Positions 19,401 through 28,394 of a DNA stretch of 64,000 nucleotides are shown one piece after another. Source of the stretch: Candidatus Enterococcus murrayae. Lineage in GTDB: Bacteria; Bacillota; Bacilli; Lactobacillales; Enterococcaceae. Every line of letters begins with the position of its first letter. The first letter of the stretch is position 1. Made by a program: the position numbers and the translations under genes. The DNA is taken from assembly GCF_017315985.1 (NCBI RefSeq), contig NZ_JAFLVR010000072.1, forward strand, positions 1 through 64,000, given 5' to 3'. The notes under the pieces were generated by a model. That model had not been told where the DNA came from. It did not search any database and saw only the letters and a list, made by a program, of their open reading frames with translations.

Positions 19401-19583
19401 CGAGCGCACCCCTCCTGAAGCATCCCCATATAGGGCAAAGGTGATAGCGTCAAAAATGGTGGTCTTACCTGCACCGGTTTTCCCGCTGATCAAAAACAGC
19501 GGCGCTTCAGACATTTCTTCAAAATCCACTTCTTCACGCAGAAACGGACCAAAATTTTCCATAATGATTTTTTTTGGAAGCAT
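16461..19583 (-). CDS. sbcC: Exonuclease subunit SbcC
   Basis: SMC-like ATPase of the SbcCD (Rad50/Mre11) nuclease that opens hairpins and blocked ends. Walker A GKTGAGKTT lies near residue 34-41. Two long Gln/Glu-rich coiled coils flank the zinc hook CPVC near residue 513. The signature LSGGESF and Walker B ALFIDEGFGSLD are at the C-terminus. Length 1040. The ATG overlaps the sbcD TGA by one base. The coiled coils have very high Gln content, usual for enterococci and lactobacilli. Confidence 0.95.
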   Translation of the reverse strand: MLPKKIIMENFGPFLREEVDFEEMSEAPLFLISGKTGAGKTTIFDAITFALYGDASGGVRSSNEIRSSFAEPTEETRVQFLFEHQGRLYSIERWPKQTLAKKNGKGETTKNQKVQLSIFNDAGQEAEAYTKIDAVNEVIYQILHLQKDQFRQIVMLPQGEFRTFLNANSTEKETVLRSLFGTNFYRNFTDNLKLQKLELEKAVGELTTRIDQLFQQVVCEKGATYEESLNLAKDYLIEEKQQLAKSQRALAEKQTEQKALQQKLQKAQELAERFRQARETQQQLLQLEERIPEQEENRRQFAQAKKIERIRPTYERTQELEKRQIQQTQAANENHQKAEELERHYVDCQKQAAAFEKDQADWQAKEKELQSLESFLPLVKQREQLLEQKTELLNQLTQQQNRLTQVNEKVKAHEEKKQTLEAKQDTEKAWQDRRYEELQFQQKIVQLQELDRQIFEQQEEEEDQQIKLAQLVETASRTSNQLTSELADYKSLKSQWAAAEIARLSMDLLPGEPCPVCGSKEHPDPAQHAELSTDNLGQLQVALEQQEARIKQLEVIREQAEARYEVAMKAFDQLQNERLAAQEALEQQVKSCQTTVEDYYHLEVAAELGELKTFLSERQKETADALRELSESNQALQQLTAEISANQTQKAEVEANLTTVNGELQILQGRLASLEEQTADWQLTSLEARITELTESLNDYRKQLRVHQERMKEIEQERIRLQENQKLLAKQQQETADSLIKYRDQLQEHLAKAGVAIEQLAASPIDLSLLEQAITAFDQELVVLKDRQERLAETIKEQQEPDLEPMQILLAEKEEEVTQFQQQYYTKENQLRQQRELIEKIEVLQDQSKEQLNELSQMIQLYQTMNGDNPQKISLERYVLQWYLAEVLQSANQQLHQLTKGRYHFELKQETGRSKGNTGLEINVYDDNAGAARSSHTLSGGESFIAALSLALGLAEVIQNQAGGIAIEALFIDEGFGSLDEEALEMAMEALEGIENAGRMIGIISHVRELKERIPQQIIVETSGTGRSSIRYQLEGWSEA

Positions 19584-20716
19584 CAGCTAGCGCCTCCTTT
19601 TTTTAGAATCGAATGCAGTCCCTCTTCGATCCAATTTTTTTGCTGAGGTGTCAACTCATTTTGAGAAACTTCCGTAAAGAATTCCTCCGTCAGTGCAATC
19701 GGAGACTTTTCCTTGATATTCTCCGTTTTTAACCGTGTTTCGACCGCAGTCTCAAAGCCATTCGCTCGTTCCACCTGAATGATACGCGGATAAACCTGCC
19801 GCAGCTGATTCATCAGATTAGGGATCACTGCTCGATCCTCCAAAAGAATCGAAAGATAGTTCTCACGATCGATCGTTGAGTAAAAGGACGGCGTCAGCAA
19901 TTTTTCAAAATCGGCCTGCAGCTCTTGAACTTCATGGAGCGGTGTCAATTCTCGAAATGAAAACGCCCCCGTTTCGGTCTCCACGATCCAAACGCCTTTT
20001 GCCTGATCCTTTTCCGAAAGGGAATATTTTAACGGCGAACCGCTATAGCGCGCATTTGCCATCTTCAATGCATCCTTGCCGTGCAGGTGGCCTAACGCCA
20101 CATAATCAAAGTCCTCCAATAGCACGCCATTGATTCCATCAAGACCGCCTACCTCAATCTTGGTCTCAGAATCCGTCTTGCTGCTGCCTGCCACGAAAAA
20201 ATGACTCACTAAAACATGCTTTTTCTGCGGATCAAAGCTTTCTTTAATTTTTGCGATAACTTTCGGCATGGCTGCCTGAATCGTCCGCAATTCTGGGTCT
20301 TCAAAATAAATACGCGCATCAACAGGTTCGAAATACGGCAACAGGAAAAATTGCGTATCCTTCATTTCGATCGGTGAAAAAGCTTCCTGCAGCCGAGTAT
20401 GAAGATGAAAATTCGCCTGATTGAACCAAGGCGCTCCTGTGGCCAAACGCGTAGCGCTGTCATGATTGCCTGAAATAGCTAATAGCGGAAATTGCTCTGT
20501 CAGATTCCAATCGACGATGGTTTGATTTAATAACCGAACGCTATCCTCAGAAGGGACAGAACGGTCGTATAAGTCGCCTGCGATCACAATGGCCTCGACC
20601 GCTTCCTCCTTCGCGATTTTTTTGATTTGATCAAGAATGTATGCTTGATCTGGCAGCAGGTCATAGCCGTGGAGTTTCTTTCCAATGTGCCAGTCAGCTG
20701 TATGTAAAACTTTCAT
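19583..20716 (-). CDS. sbcD: Exonuclease subunit SbcD
   Basis: Mre11-type metallophosphoesterase, 377 residues. Metal-binding motifs appear in order: TADWHIG, AGDLYDRS, SGNHDS, VSHFFV and GHLHG. It forms the nuclease with SbcC, encoded immediately downstream with a one-base overlap. The start follows AAGGGTGG. It is the first gene of the sbcD-sbcC-SNF2 operon. Confidence 0.95.
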   Translation of the reverse strand: MKVLHTADWHIGKKLHGYDLLPDQAYILDQIKKIAKEEAVEAIVIAGDLYDRSVPSEDSVRLLNQTIVDWNLTEQFPLLAISGNHDSATRLATGAPWFNQANFHLHTRLQEAFSPIEMKDTQFFLLPYFEPVDARIYFEDPELRTIQAAMPKVIAKIKESFDPQKKHVLVSHFFVAGSSKTDSETKIEVGGLDGINGVLLEDFDYVALGHLHGKDALKMANARYSGSPLKYSLSEKDQAKGVWIVETETGAFSFRELTPLHEVQELQADFEKLLTPSFYSTIDRENYLSILLEDRAVIPNLMNQLRQVYPRIIQVERANGFETAVETRLKTENIKEKSPIALTEEFFTEVSQNELTPQQKNWIEEGLHSILKKGGAS

Positions 20717-20872
20717 TGATCCACCCTTTTCCTATTTTAGTCCTTCCCAAAAGTATAACACGATTTCCCATTTTTTTCTGCTCAGCAAGCGGATGTTGTC
20801 CCATAAAAGTCTTTCTCTTCAACGCATTTTAGGCTACGATAAGTGAGTGCAACGAAAAAAGGAGGAAGCTGT

Positions 20873-21601
20873 GTGCCAATTGGTATTATTATTAATTCAT
20901 TTTCAATTATTATTGGTGGTCTCTTAGGCGGGTTCCTAGGACACCTGCTCTCTGAGGATTTTAAGGAACAGATTACATTGATTTTCGGTGTGTGTTCGAT
21001 GGCGATGGGAATTCCCAGCATCAGTCAAATGGCAAATATGCCTGCCGTGATCTTAGCTATCATTTTGGGAACTTCGCTAGGGCTGCTTTTACAATTCAAT
21101 CAAAAAATCAATGGGGCGGCTCTGCTGCTGCAAAAACCGATCGCTAAGTTTCCGCAACCAACGTTGAAGCTGTCCTACGATGATTATCTGAGTACCCTTG
21201 TGACGATCGTTGTCTTATTTTGTGCCAGCGGAACTGGAATTTTCGGCAGCCTGACAGAAGGCATGACGGGAGATCATACGATCTTGATTGCAAAATCAAT
21301 TTTAGATTTCTTTACTGCCGCTATTTTTGCCTGCAATATCGGCTATGTGGTTTCTGTGATTGCGATTCCACAATTCATTATTTTCTTCGGTCTATTTTTG
21401 TTTGCGACAGTCATTTTTCCATTAACTACTCCTTCAATGATTTTGGATTTCAAAGCCTGCGGCGGATTTTTAATGTTAGCGACCGGCTTTCGCATGATTA
21501 AAGTCAAGATGTTTCCTACCGCCGACATGATACCAGCGATGCTCCTTGTGATGCCCATCAGCTGGATCTGGTCGACGTGGATCATGCCCTTATTTGGATA
21601 A
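20873..21601 (+). CDS. DUF554 family membrane protein (YqgA/YdfK-like)
   Basis: Integral membrane protein of about 242 residues with several hydrophobic segments (IGIIINSFSIIIGGLLGG, VTIVVLFCASGTGIFG, FIIFFGLFLFATVIF and others). The family is uncharacterised and described as a putative transporter. GTG at 20873 is 7 nt after GGAGG and is the best start; the frame from 20843 would put the ribosome site inside the gene. It is transcribed divergently from sbcD. Confidence 0.82.
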   Translation: MPIGIIINSFSIIIGGLLGGFLGHLLSEDFKEQITLIFGVCSMAMGIPSISQMANMPAVILAIILGTSLGLLLQFNQKINGAALLLQKPIAKFPQPTLKLSYDDYLSTLVTIVVLFCASGTGIFGSLTEGMTGDHTILIAKSILDFFTAAIFACNIGYVVSVIAIPQFIIFFGLFLFATVIFPLTTPSMILDFKACGGFLMLATGFRMIKVKMFPTADMIPAMLLVMPISWIWSTWIMPLFG

Positions 21602-21602
21602 A

Positions 21603-21631
21603 GAAAAAACGCTGAGAAATCAGCGTTTTTC
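21603..21631. terminator. Bidirectional terminator
   Basis: AAAAACGCTGA and TCAGCGTTTTT pair around a GAAA-type loop. The stem includes the last codons of plsC, so coding and terminator sequence overlap. Confidence 0.85.
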
Positions 21632-22243
21632 TTTGGCAACATATTTATAGTTTGGATTGATCTCTTGGTCAAGCTGATCAAAAGCACCTTGTACCCGTCT
21701 TTCTACTTCAGCTAAGCCTGCTTTGTCCATTTTTTTGATATCTGAAATATCAATAGGATCGCCAAAACGAATAATCACCGGTGTTCGTTTGAACAACTGC
21801 GAAAATTTCGTTGGCCCTTGATAAACAGAAGGCACGATCGGCTTTTTCGATAGACGAGAAATCAAAGCCATCCCGCCCTTTAATTCTGACGAGTGGCGCG
21901 TTCCGCTTGGAAACATGATCAAGCCTTTATCAGATTCCTTTAACATCTTCACTGGCCGCTTCACGACACTAGGCCCCGGCTTATCCCGATCCACAGGAAA
22001 AGCGTTGAGATGAACCAGAATAAAACGCAGCACAGGATTTTTGAATAGTTCCGCTTTGGCCAAAAAACTGAATTGTTTTGGCGATGCGCCAAGTGCCATG
22101 TAGACTGGGTCCCACCAGGTACGGTGAGGCGCAACCAAAATATAATTTCCTTCTGGTAATTTCTCTTGATTTTGATAGTGAGCATTGCCATTTACAACAG
22201 CTAAGATTGCTCGAGCGATTACGCGAATAAATTTAAAAAACAT
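21620..22243 (-). CDS. plsC: 1-acyl-sn-glycerol-3-phosphate acyltransferase
   Basis: Membrane-associated enzyme that makes phosphatidic acid. The catalytic HX4D motif is HRTWWD. The second conserved block reads FPSGTR in place of the common FPEGTR, and IVPSVYQG and RFGDPIDI complete the family pattern. Length 207. The ribosome site is AAGGAAG. It is divergent from trmN6; the shared intergenic region holds a + strand promoter. The Ser substitution is a natural variant in some lactic acid bacteria as far as I recall, and I do not take it as loss of function. Confidence 0.88.
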   Translation of the reverse strand: MFFKFIRVIARAILAVVNGNAHYQNQEKLPEGNYILVAPHRTWWDPVYMALGASPKQFSFLAKAELFKNPVLRFILVHLNAFPVDRDKPGPSVVKRPVKMLKESDKGLIMFPSGTRHSSELKGGMALISRLSKKPIVPSVYQGPTKFSQLFKRTPVIIRFGDPIDISDIKKMDKAGLAEVERRVQGAFDQLDQEINPNYKYVAKEKR

Positions 22244-22254
22244 TTTTTCTTCCT

Positions 22255-22283
22255 TTCAGTTACCTAACTAAACGTAGTATAAT
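22255..22283 (+). promoter_or_regulatory. Promoter of the trmN6-type gene
   Basis: A weak -35 TTCAGT (22255-22260) and a perfect -10 TATAAT (22278-22283) are 17 bases apart. Transcription would start near 22290, which makes the ATG at 22292 too close to the 5' end and supports the TTG start at 22319. Confidence 0.65.
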
Positions 22284-22318
22284 ACAACAGTATGATTTTT
22301 TTAAGGGGGCAGAAGAAA

Positions 22319-23053
22319 TTGTTAAGAAAAGGTGAACGAATCGATCAACTTTACGCAGAGGATATCCAGATTATCCAAAGTTCCGAAGTCTTCTCTTTTT
22401 CCATTGATGCTGTTTTATTAGCCAATTTCGCCCGTGTACCCAAACGTGGGAAAATCATCGATCTTTGCGCCGGAAACGGAGCGATCGGTCTTTTTTTAAG
22501 CCGTAAAACAGCAGCGGCCATCGATCAGATCGAATTGCAGCCACGCCTAGCTGACATGGGGCAGCGCAGCATTGCTCTGAATAATTTAGAAGAACAGCTG
22601 ACCATGCATGAACTGGACCTGAAAAACACCTTTGATGTCTTCAGAGCGGACTCTGCTGACCTAGTCGTCTGCAATCCGCCCTATTTTAAGGAATTGCCTG
22701 CCAGTCAAAAGAATCCGAATCCCCACCTGGCAATTGCTCGTCATGAGATTCACGCAACCTTGGAGGATGTCGTTAGTGTCTCTGCAAAGCTGTTAAAAAT
22801 GAATGGACGCTTCGCGATGGTTCATCGGCCCGACCGTTTTCTGGAGATTGTAGATTGTCTGCGCGAAAATCGCATCGCCCCCAAAAGAATCCAATTCGTT
22901 TATCCCAAACCAGGAAAAGAAGCAAATACCCTGCTGATCGAAGGGATCAAAGACGGCAAAAGTGAAGGACTGCGTTTTCTTCCACCATTATATACTTATG
23001 ATCAATCCGGCAGCTACTCTGCCGATCTACAGGAGATGCTTTATGGCAACTGA
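22319..23053 (+). CDS. trmN6: tRNA1(Val) adenine(37)-N6-methyltransferase (YabB/TrmN6-like)
   Basis: SAM-dependent N6-adenine methyltransferase of 244 residues. The SAM loop is DLCAGNGAIGLFLS and the catalytic motif is NPPYF. The N-terminus LRKGERIDQLYAEDIQIIQS matches the YabB group. TTG at 22319 lies 9 nt after GGGGG; the ATG at 22292 is at the predicted transcript start and lacks a site. The GIY-YIG gene follows with an 11-base overlap, a pairing conserved in Firmicutes (yabB-yazA). Confidence 0.88.
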   Translation: MLRKGERIDQLYAEDIQIIQSSEVFSFSIDAVLLANFARVPKRGKIIDLCAGNGAIGLFLSRKTAAAIDQIELQPRLADMGQRSIALNNLEEQLTMHELDLKNTFDVFRADSADLVVCNPPYFKELPASQKNPNPHLAIARHEIHATLEDVVSVSAKLLKMNGRFAMVHRPDRFLEIVDCLRENRIAPKRIQFVYPKPGKEANTLLIEGIKDGKSEGLRFLPPLYTYDQSGSYSADLQEMLYGN

Positions 23054-23318
23054 TCAATTTTTTTACGTATTACTTTGCAACGATAAAAGCTTTTACGGCG
23101 GCTACACGACGGACCTAGCTCGTCGCTTAACCGAACACAATGCTGGTACTGGCGCAAAATACACCCATCCACAAAGCCGCCGGCCCGTTCAAATGATTCA
23201 TGCCGAACGCTTTGAAACACGCAGTGAAGCGACCAAGGCCGAATTCGCATTTAAAAAATTACCCCGCAGACAAAAAGAAAAATACCTGCGAGACAACCAA
23301 AGAAAAAACGTTTTGTGA
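23043..23318 (+). CDS. GIY-YIG domain protein (YazA-like)
   Basis: Small GIY-YIG protein of 91 residues. The motif appears as FYVLLCNDKSFYGGYTTDL, followed by the Arg of RRLTEHN and GAKYTHPQSRRP. These proteins are nuclease-like, but the role of the stand-alone YazA group is not established. ATG at 23043 follows GGAG and overlaps trmN6, so the two are coupled. Its last codons lie within a strong terminator stem. Confidence 0.87.
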   Translation: MATDQFFYVLLCNDKSFYGGYTTDLARRLTEHNAGTGAKYTHPQSRRPVQMIHAERFETRSEATKAEFAFKKLPRRQKEKYLRDNQRKNVL

Positions 23319-23340
23319 ACTCACAAAACGTTTTTTCTTT
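23299..23340. terminator. Bidirectional terminator
   Basis: A perfect 20-bp inverted repeat (AAAGAAAAAACGTTTTGTGA and its complement) with a 2-base centre separates the GIY-YIG gene and the convergent acyltransferase gene. Confidence 0.88.
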
Positions 23341-25215
23341 CTATACACCTTTTAAAATTTCCTTTGCAATCAAGTGGCAATAATGTGTTGAGCCGACATC
23401 ATTCGGATGAACCTGATCGTCATAAAACCAGTCTGGATGATCATTACTGAAATCATACCAGTCAATCAGATGAACATTCTTATATTCCTTCGATGCCGCT
23501 TCTAAGTTGGCATTCACATCATTTTGCCAACGACGAGTCGGAACATGGGTGTTGATAATAAAGACTTGATGCTTATTCCCCAAAACATTCATGATTTGAG
23601 CAAAATCGTCTTTACTGAATGCTCCGTTCGTACCTAGACTTAATAAGATCGTATCGCTCAACTCGCCCTTATCCTTCAGGGCCTGCAGCAATGGCGGACT
23701 ATCCTTTAATTGTCGACCTACTTCACCATCAACGACCATTTTAGGGAAAATTTCTGTCAGCCCTTTTGAACCAGCCAACAAAACAGAATCGCCAAATGCC
23801 GTCACCTTCAAGTTTTTAGCCTTAGTGATCTCACGATTACTTAAATCATACTTGTCTGTTAGGCTTTGCGGCTGCTCAGCGCTACTGGCTTCACCAGATT
23901 GAGCCGTACCGCTAGAATCCTCGACTGGAGGCTGCTCCGTTTTATTTGCAGCTTTTTTATTTTGTTCGATTTGCTTTTGCAGGGCCTGCTGATTCGCATC
24001 AACACTATTGGTCGGAGCAATGATTACCCCTACAACTGCGATCAACGTAATCAAGCTGGAAAAAATGAAGCCGATTTTTCTGCGGCTCTTGACTGGCGCC
24101 CAAAATGATTCCTTGAGCGTCGCAAAAGTCTGGCGATAATTGAACGAGCGTAACGGTCTTTCTACATAGCGATAAGACAGCTCTGTGACAAAAAGAATCA
24201 AAATAACTTCCATGATGGTATGAAGAAACGTATGATTCGCTACATTGACCTTTGCTTCATAAAAGATCATCACTGGGAACTGGTATAAATAGATTCCGTA
24301 GCTGCGTTTTCCGATCCAAGTAAAGACTGGATTCGTCAGCCAGCGATTCCAGCTGGCGCCCGGATGAGCGGTGATCGCAACTAGTATCACACTCAAGAGA
24401 CTCACTAAGAACATCCCGCCATAATAAACAAACGATAAATCATCTCGTAAAAACAAGAACGCTAGAATCAACAATATTAGTGAACCTAATCCGATGCCAT
24501 TCAAGATCTTCTTGGCCTGCGATGGTATTTTCGCCTTCAATCGCGTGCTTGGCCAAATAAACGCCAAAGCGCCCCCTAATAGAATCGAAAACAACCGCGT
24601 GTCTGTTCCATAATAAACACGAGTAGGATCTTGTCCCGGTACAAATAGGACAGCCATCAGAATCGCTGAGAAAAGAGCCGCGCCTAGTATCCCCAGAAAG
24701 ACTTTTCCCTTATTTTTCACCAGCTTCATCAAAAGGACAAAAACAATCGGCCAAAAAATGTAATTCTGCGTCTCGACAGCCAGTGACCAAATATGCGTAA
24801 ATGGAGACTCGCCAGAAAAGCGATCAAAGTAGGACATACCGTGATTGATCTGCCACCAGTTATTTACATAAAACAAACTGCTGATGACATTGCCCCGCAA
24901 ATTATTCAAAAGATTTCGCTGAAACAATGTTATGTACGCTGAAGCACCGACTAGCATCGTAACCAACGCAGGATACAACCGTTTCATTCGACGGTAATAG
25001 AACTGCTTGATATCGATACGCCCTGTCTGCCTCCATTCCTGTACTAATAAATCCGTGATTAAGTAGCCTGAGACCACAAAAAAAACAGGAACTCCTAGAT
25101 ATCCGCCCCGCATTTGCGCAGGCATTAAGTGATATAATATTACGCCGATTACTGCCAAGGAACGAATCCCGTCAAAACCAGTAATATAGCGACTATGTTT
25201 TAGTCTTTTTCCCAT
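23341..25215 (-). CDS. OatA-like peptidoglycan O-acetyltransferase
   Basis: Acyltransferase-3 membrane domain with an extracellular SGNH esterase-like domain. The N-terminal part has about ten membrane helices and the family motifs GFDGIRSLAVIGVILYHL and FFVVSGYLIT. After a Ser/Glu-rich linker near residues 400-440, the SGNH domain has FGDSVLLAG (Ser), SLGTNG (Asn) and DDQVHPNDVG (Asp-His). OatA acetylates MurNAc and gives lysozyme resistance; the cell-wall target here is inferred. The ATG at 25215 follows GGAAAG; the in-frame TTG at 25230 overlaps that site. A paralogue acting on another polymer is possible. Confidence 0.85.
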   Translation of the reverse strand: MGKRLKHSRYITGFDGIRSLAVIGVILYHLMPAQMRGGYLGVPVFFVVSGYLITDLLVQEWRQTGRIDIKQFYYRRMKRLYPALVTMLVGASAYITLFQRNLLNNLRGNVISSLFYVNNWWQINHGMSYFDRFSGESPFTHIWSLAVETQNYIFWPIVFVLLMKLVKNKGKVFLGILGAALFSAILMAVLFVPGQDPTRVYYGTDTRLFSILLGGALAFIWPSTRLKAKIPSQAKKILNGIGLGSLILLILAFLFLRDDLSFVYYGGMFLVSLLSVILVAITAHPGASWNRWLTNPVFTWIGKRSYGIYLYQFPVMIFYEAKVNVANHTFLHTIMEVILILFVTELSYRYVERPLRSFNYRQTFATLKESFWAPVKSRRKIGFIFSSLITLIAVVGVIIAPTNSVDANQQALQKQIEQNKKAANKTEQPPVEDSSGTAQSGEASSAEQPQSLTDKYDLSNREITKAKNLKVTAFGDSVLLAGSKGLTEIFPKMVVDGEVGRQLKDSPPLLQALKDKGELSDTILLSLGTNGAFSKDDFAQIMNVLGNKHQVFIINTHVPTRRWQNDVNANLEAASKEYKNVHLIDWYDFSNDHPDWFYDDQVHPNDVGSTHYCHLIAKEILKGV

Positions 25216-25495
25216 AAGTTTACTTTCCAACTTTACTATAGAATGTCAAATTAACTATACGTATAAATTTAGCAAACTGCAACATTTTCTCAATAAAAAA
25301 AGCATTTCCTAAAAAAATAAGTTTTAATCACTATACTTTTTGATGAGAAAGTCTGATTCTGCCTAGTTTTTCCTAAATAAGAACGCTACTTCTCCTTCTC
25401 CTATTGTAGCAAAGTTTTGAAATAGAACATGATCCTTTATACGAACATCTTATCCCTCATTTCGAGGGGGAAAGAAGCGCGTGAAGGAATATATC

Positions 25496-25522
25496 GAAAA
25501 AAGCTGAGACAATTGTCCCAGC
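25496..25522 (-). terminator. Terminator of the yitT-type gene
   Basis: GCTGGGACAA and TTGTCTCAGC on the - strand pair with one mismatch, followed by TTTTTT. Confidence 0.75.
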
Positions 25523-25524
25523 CT

Positions 25525-26406
25525 TCAGTCCATTGATTCTTCATAAAACCGACCCATGATCCGTACATTCTCTGAGATACTCACAAAGGCATCTGGATCA
25601 TTTTCCCGCATGATTGATTCTAGTAATGGCAGCTCAAAGCGTGTGACAACAGTAAACAGAACTGTCTGTTTATCGTGCTTATAGGCCCCTTCTGCTTCAT
25701 TGATGATTGTGATGCCCCGACGCATCTGATCTTGAATACTAGCAACCACACGATCTGGACACTTGGTCACAATCATGACCTGCATCTTACGCTGCTTAGT
25801 ATAAAGAGCGTCCGTCAACTTCCCACTCATAAAGATCGCTAAAGCAGAGTAGAACATATACTGCCAGCTGAATAAAATTCCGGCCATCAGCATGATGATA
25901 ACATTAAAGATAATCGAGATCGAACCGACGGAACTACCTGTCCGTTTGCGGATCGTGATACTCAAAATGTCTAAACCACCAGAAGATAAACCGTTTTTCA
26001 AGGCAAAACCAATGCCGACACCCATAATCGCTCCACCGAAGATCGCACAGATGATCGGGTCTTTCGTCAAGGTCGTCTGTGGGATGATATGGATAAAGAA
26101 AGATGTCAAGAAAACTGTGATGAAAGTAAAAATCGTAAACTTATGACCAATCTTAAACCATGCTAAGAAAAATAATGGCACATTGATCAAAAATAACGTG
26201 ATGGAGACTGGTACAGTGAAGCCGATCACGCGATGCGACAAAGTCGTTAGAATTTGCGCAAAGCCCGTGGCGCCGCTGGAATAGATGTGTCCTGGCTGGT
26301 AAAAAAAGTTTACGGCAATCGCCGCTAAGAATGCATAAACAACTGCGACAGATAATCGGGTGGCGTAATCGTGGTGCGGCCACTCCTCTATCTTCTTTTT
26401 CATCAT
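25525..26406 (-). CDS. YitT family membrane protein (DUF161/DUF2179)
   Basis: Membrane protein of 293 residues with about five N-terminal helices (VVYAFLAAIAVNFFYQPG, FTIFTFITVFLTSFFI, IIFNVIIMLMAGILF) and a soluble DUF2179 domain at the C-terminus (QVMIVTKCPDRVVASI through AFVSISENVRIMGRFYEE). The GLSSGGLDIL segment is typical. The function is not known; a transport or ligand-sensing role has been suggested for the family. The ribosome site is GAGGCGG. It lies downstream of, and in the same direction as, aspS but after a terminator. Confidence 0.85.
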   Translation of the reverse strand: MMKKKIEEWPHHDYATRLSVAVVYAFLAAIAVNFFYQPGHIYSSGATGFAQILTTLSHRVIGFTVPVSITLFLINVPLFFLAWFKIGHKFTIFTFITVFLTSFFIHIIPQTTLTKDPIICAIFGGAIMGVGIGFALKNGLSSGGLDILSITIRKRTGSSVGSISIIFNVIIMLMAGILFSWQYMFYSALAIFMSGKLTDALYTKQRKMQVMIVTKCPDRVVASIQDQMRRGITIINEAEGAYKHDKQTVLFTVVTRFELPLLESIMRENDPDAFVSISENVRIMGRFYEESMD

Positions 26407-26457
26407 GTTATGTCCGCCTCATTTCAAAATTTCACTCACATTATACGTATTTTCATG

Positions 26458-26491
26458 AAAAAAAGAAAGCACCTGCCATGGCGACAGGCAC
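26458..26491 (-). terminator. Terminator of the hisS-aspS operon
   Basis: On the - strand GTGCCTG and CAGGTGC pair with G-U contacts around a 9-base loop, followed by TTTCTTTTTTTC. Confidence 0.75.
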
Positions 26492-26562
26492 TTCTCTTAG
26501 TATATTCTTAGAGTTATGAAAATTTTTGAAACGGAATAGGTCAAAACATATCCTTTATTTTT

Positions 26563-28335
26563 TTACTCTTCGATGTCAGTCACGTTAATATTCAACTCAT
26601 AAAGCTGCAATGGTGAAACCGTGCTTGGTGCATCAGACATAGGATCTGCTGCTTTACCATTCTTAGGAAAGGCGATAACTTCACGAATATTGTCTTCACC
26701 AGCAAGCAACATCGCAAAACGATCCAGACCAAGGGCAATTCCGCCGATTGGAGGGAAGCCATAATCTAACGCTTCTAATAAGAAGCCAAATTGTTCATTA
26801 GCACTTTCACGAGTGAAGCCCAGTGTTTCAAAGACTTGCTCTTGCAGCTCGCGAGTATTGATACGCAATGACCCGCCACCTAACTCGTACCCGTTTAAGA
26901 CGATATCATAAGCCTGCGCATAAACTTTTTCTGGATGCTCCTTCAAGTTCGCAATGTCTTCTTCCATCGGCATCGTAAATGGATGGTGAGCAGAAACGTA
27001 ACGGCCCAACTCTTGGTCAAACTCAAATTGAGGCCAATCAACAACCCATAGATAATCAAAACGATTTTCATCGATCAAGCCAAGCTCTTTGCCGACTTTT
27101 GCACGTACTGCTCCTAAAGCAGTCACAGCAGTTAAGAATTGATCCGCCGCAAACATCAGCACATCGCCCGCTTCTGCGTTCGTCGCTTTTTTCAAGTCTT
27201 CACTGACGCCGCCCATGAATTTCGCGATCGGTCCGGTTAATTCACCGTTTTCGTCAACCTTGATCCAAGCCAAGCCTTTGGCACCGAATTGACCAACAAA
27301 TTGACCCAAACGATCCAATTCCTTACGTGAATATTTGTCAGCTGCACCTTTAGCGTTCAATGCTTTAACCACACCGCCATTGTCTGAAGCCATACGGAAG
27401 ACTTTGAAATCCGTCGCAGCAGCGATATCTGTTACATCGATCAATTCCATGTCAAAACGTGTATCCGGCTTGTCCGATCCGTAACGTTCCATCGCTTCAT
27501 CCCAGGTAATTCGTGGGAATGGCAAGGTTACTTCCACACCGCGAACATCCTTCATGACTTGTGCGATCATCGCTTCTGTATATTCTTGAATTTCTTCAGC
27601 CGTTAAGAAGCTGGTTTCAATATCAATCTGAGTAAATTCTGGTTGACGGTCGCCACGCAAATCTTCATCACGGAAGCAGCGAACGATTTGATAATAGCGG
27701 TCAAATCCTGCAGTCATCAATAATTGCTTCAAAATTTGCGGTGATTGCGGCAGCGCATAAAAATGGCCGGCATGAACACGTGATGGCACCAAGTAATCAC
27801 GAGCGCCCTCTGGTGTAGACTTCGCCAAGTATGGTGTTTCAATATCTAAGAAATCATTGTCATCCAAGAAACGACGCACAGACTGAGTCAAACGATGACG
27901 CATCATCAAGTTTTGTGTCATTTTTGGACGGCGCAAATCCATGTAACGATATTTTAAGCGAACTTCATCGCTGATATTTTGTTCATCTTCAATTGAGAAC
28001 GGCGGTGTTTTTGCGCTGTTCAAAATGGTGATATCTTCCCCTTTAACTTCAAAATCACCTGTCGCCATTTTTTTGTTGACAGAGCCGGCATCCCGACGGA
28101 TTACTGTCCCAGTGATTTCCACAACAAATTCGCTGCGGCATTGATCCGCAACCTCCCAAGCGGTTTTTGATTCTTCCGGATTGAAGACCACTTGCACGAT
28201 GCCTTCGCGGTCACGCAGGTCAATAAAGATTAAGCCGCCTAAATCGCGACGTTTTTGTACCCACCCTTTTAATGTCACTTTTTGATCCAAATATTCCTCG
28301 GACACTCGTCCGCAATAGACTGTACGTCTAGCCAT
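26563..28335 (-). CDS. aspS: Aspartyl-tRNA synthetase
   Basis: Class II synthetase of the bacterial type, 590 residues. An N-terminal OB anticodon-binding domain ([15 protein letters not shown]) leads to the catalytic core with [19 protein letters not shown] (motif 2) and [16 protein letters not shown] (motif 3), with the GAD insertion between them. The start follows GGAGG with 9 nt spacing. It is 59 bases after hisS, so the hisS-aspS operon shares the upstream T-box. Confidence 0.97.
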   Translation of the reverse strand: MARRTVYCGRVSEEYLDQKVTLKGWVQKRRDLGGLIFIDLRDREGIVQVVFNPEESKTAWEVADQCRSEFVVEITGTVIRRDAGSVNKKMATGDFEVKGEDITILNSAKTPPFSIEDEQNISDEVRLKYRYMDLRRPKMTQNLMMRHRLTQSVRRFLDDNDFLDIETPYLAKSTPEGARDYLVPSRVHAGHFYALPQSPQILKQLLMTAGFDRYYQIVRCFRDEDLRGDRQPEFTQIDIETSFLTAEEIQEYTEAMIAQVMKDVRGVEVTLPFPRITWDEAMERYGSDKPDTRFDMELIDVTDIAAATDFKVFRMASDNGGVVKALNAKGAADKYSRKELDRLGQFVGQFGAKGLAWIKVDENGELTGPIAKFMGGVSEDLKKATNAEAGDVLMFAADQFLTAVTALGAVRAKVGKELGLIDENRFDYLWVVDWPQFEFDQELGRYVSAHHPFTMPMEEDIANLKEHPEKVYAQAYDIVLNGYELGGGSLRINTRELQEQVFETLGFTRESANEQFGFLLEALDYGFPPIGGIALGLDRFAMLLAGEDNIREVIAFPKNGKAADPMSDAPSTVSPLQLYELNINVTDIEE

Positions 28336-28394
28336 TTTTTCATTCCTCCATTTATTTAAGTAATCTACCCTTTTATAGGTGAGATTTATTTCAG

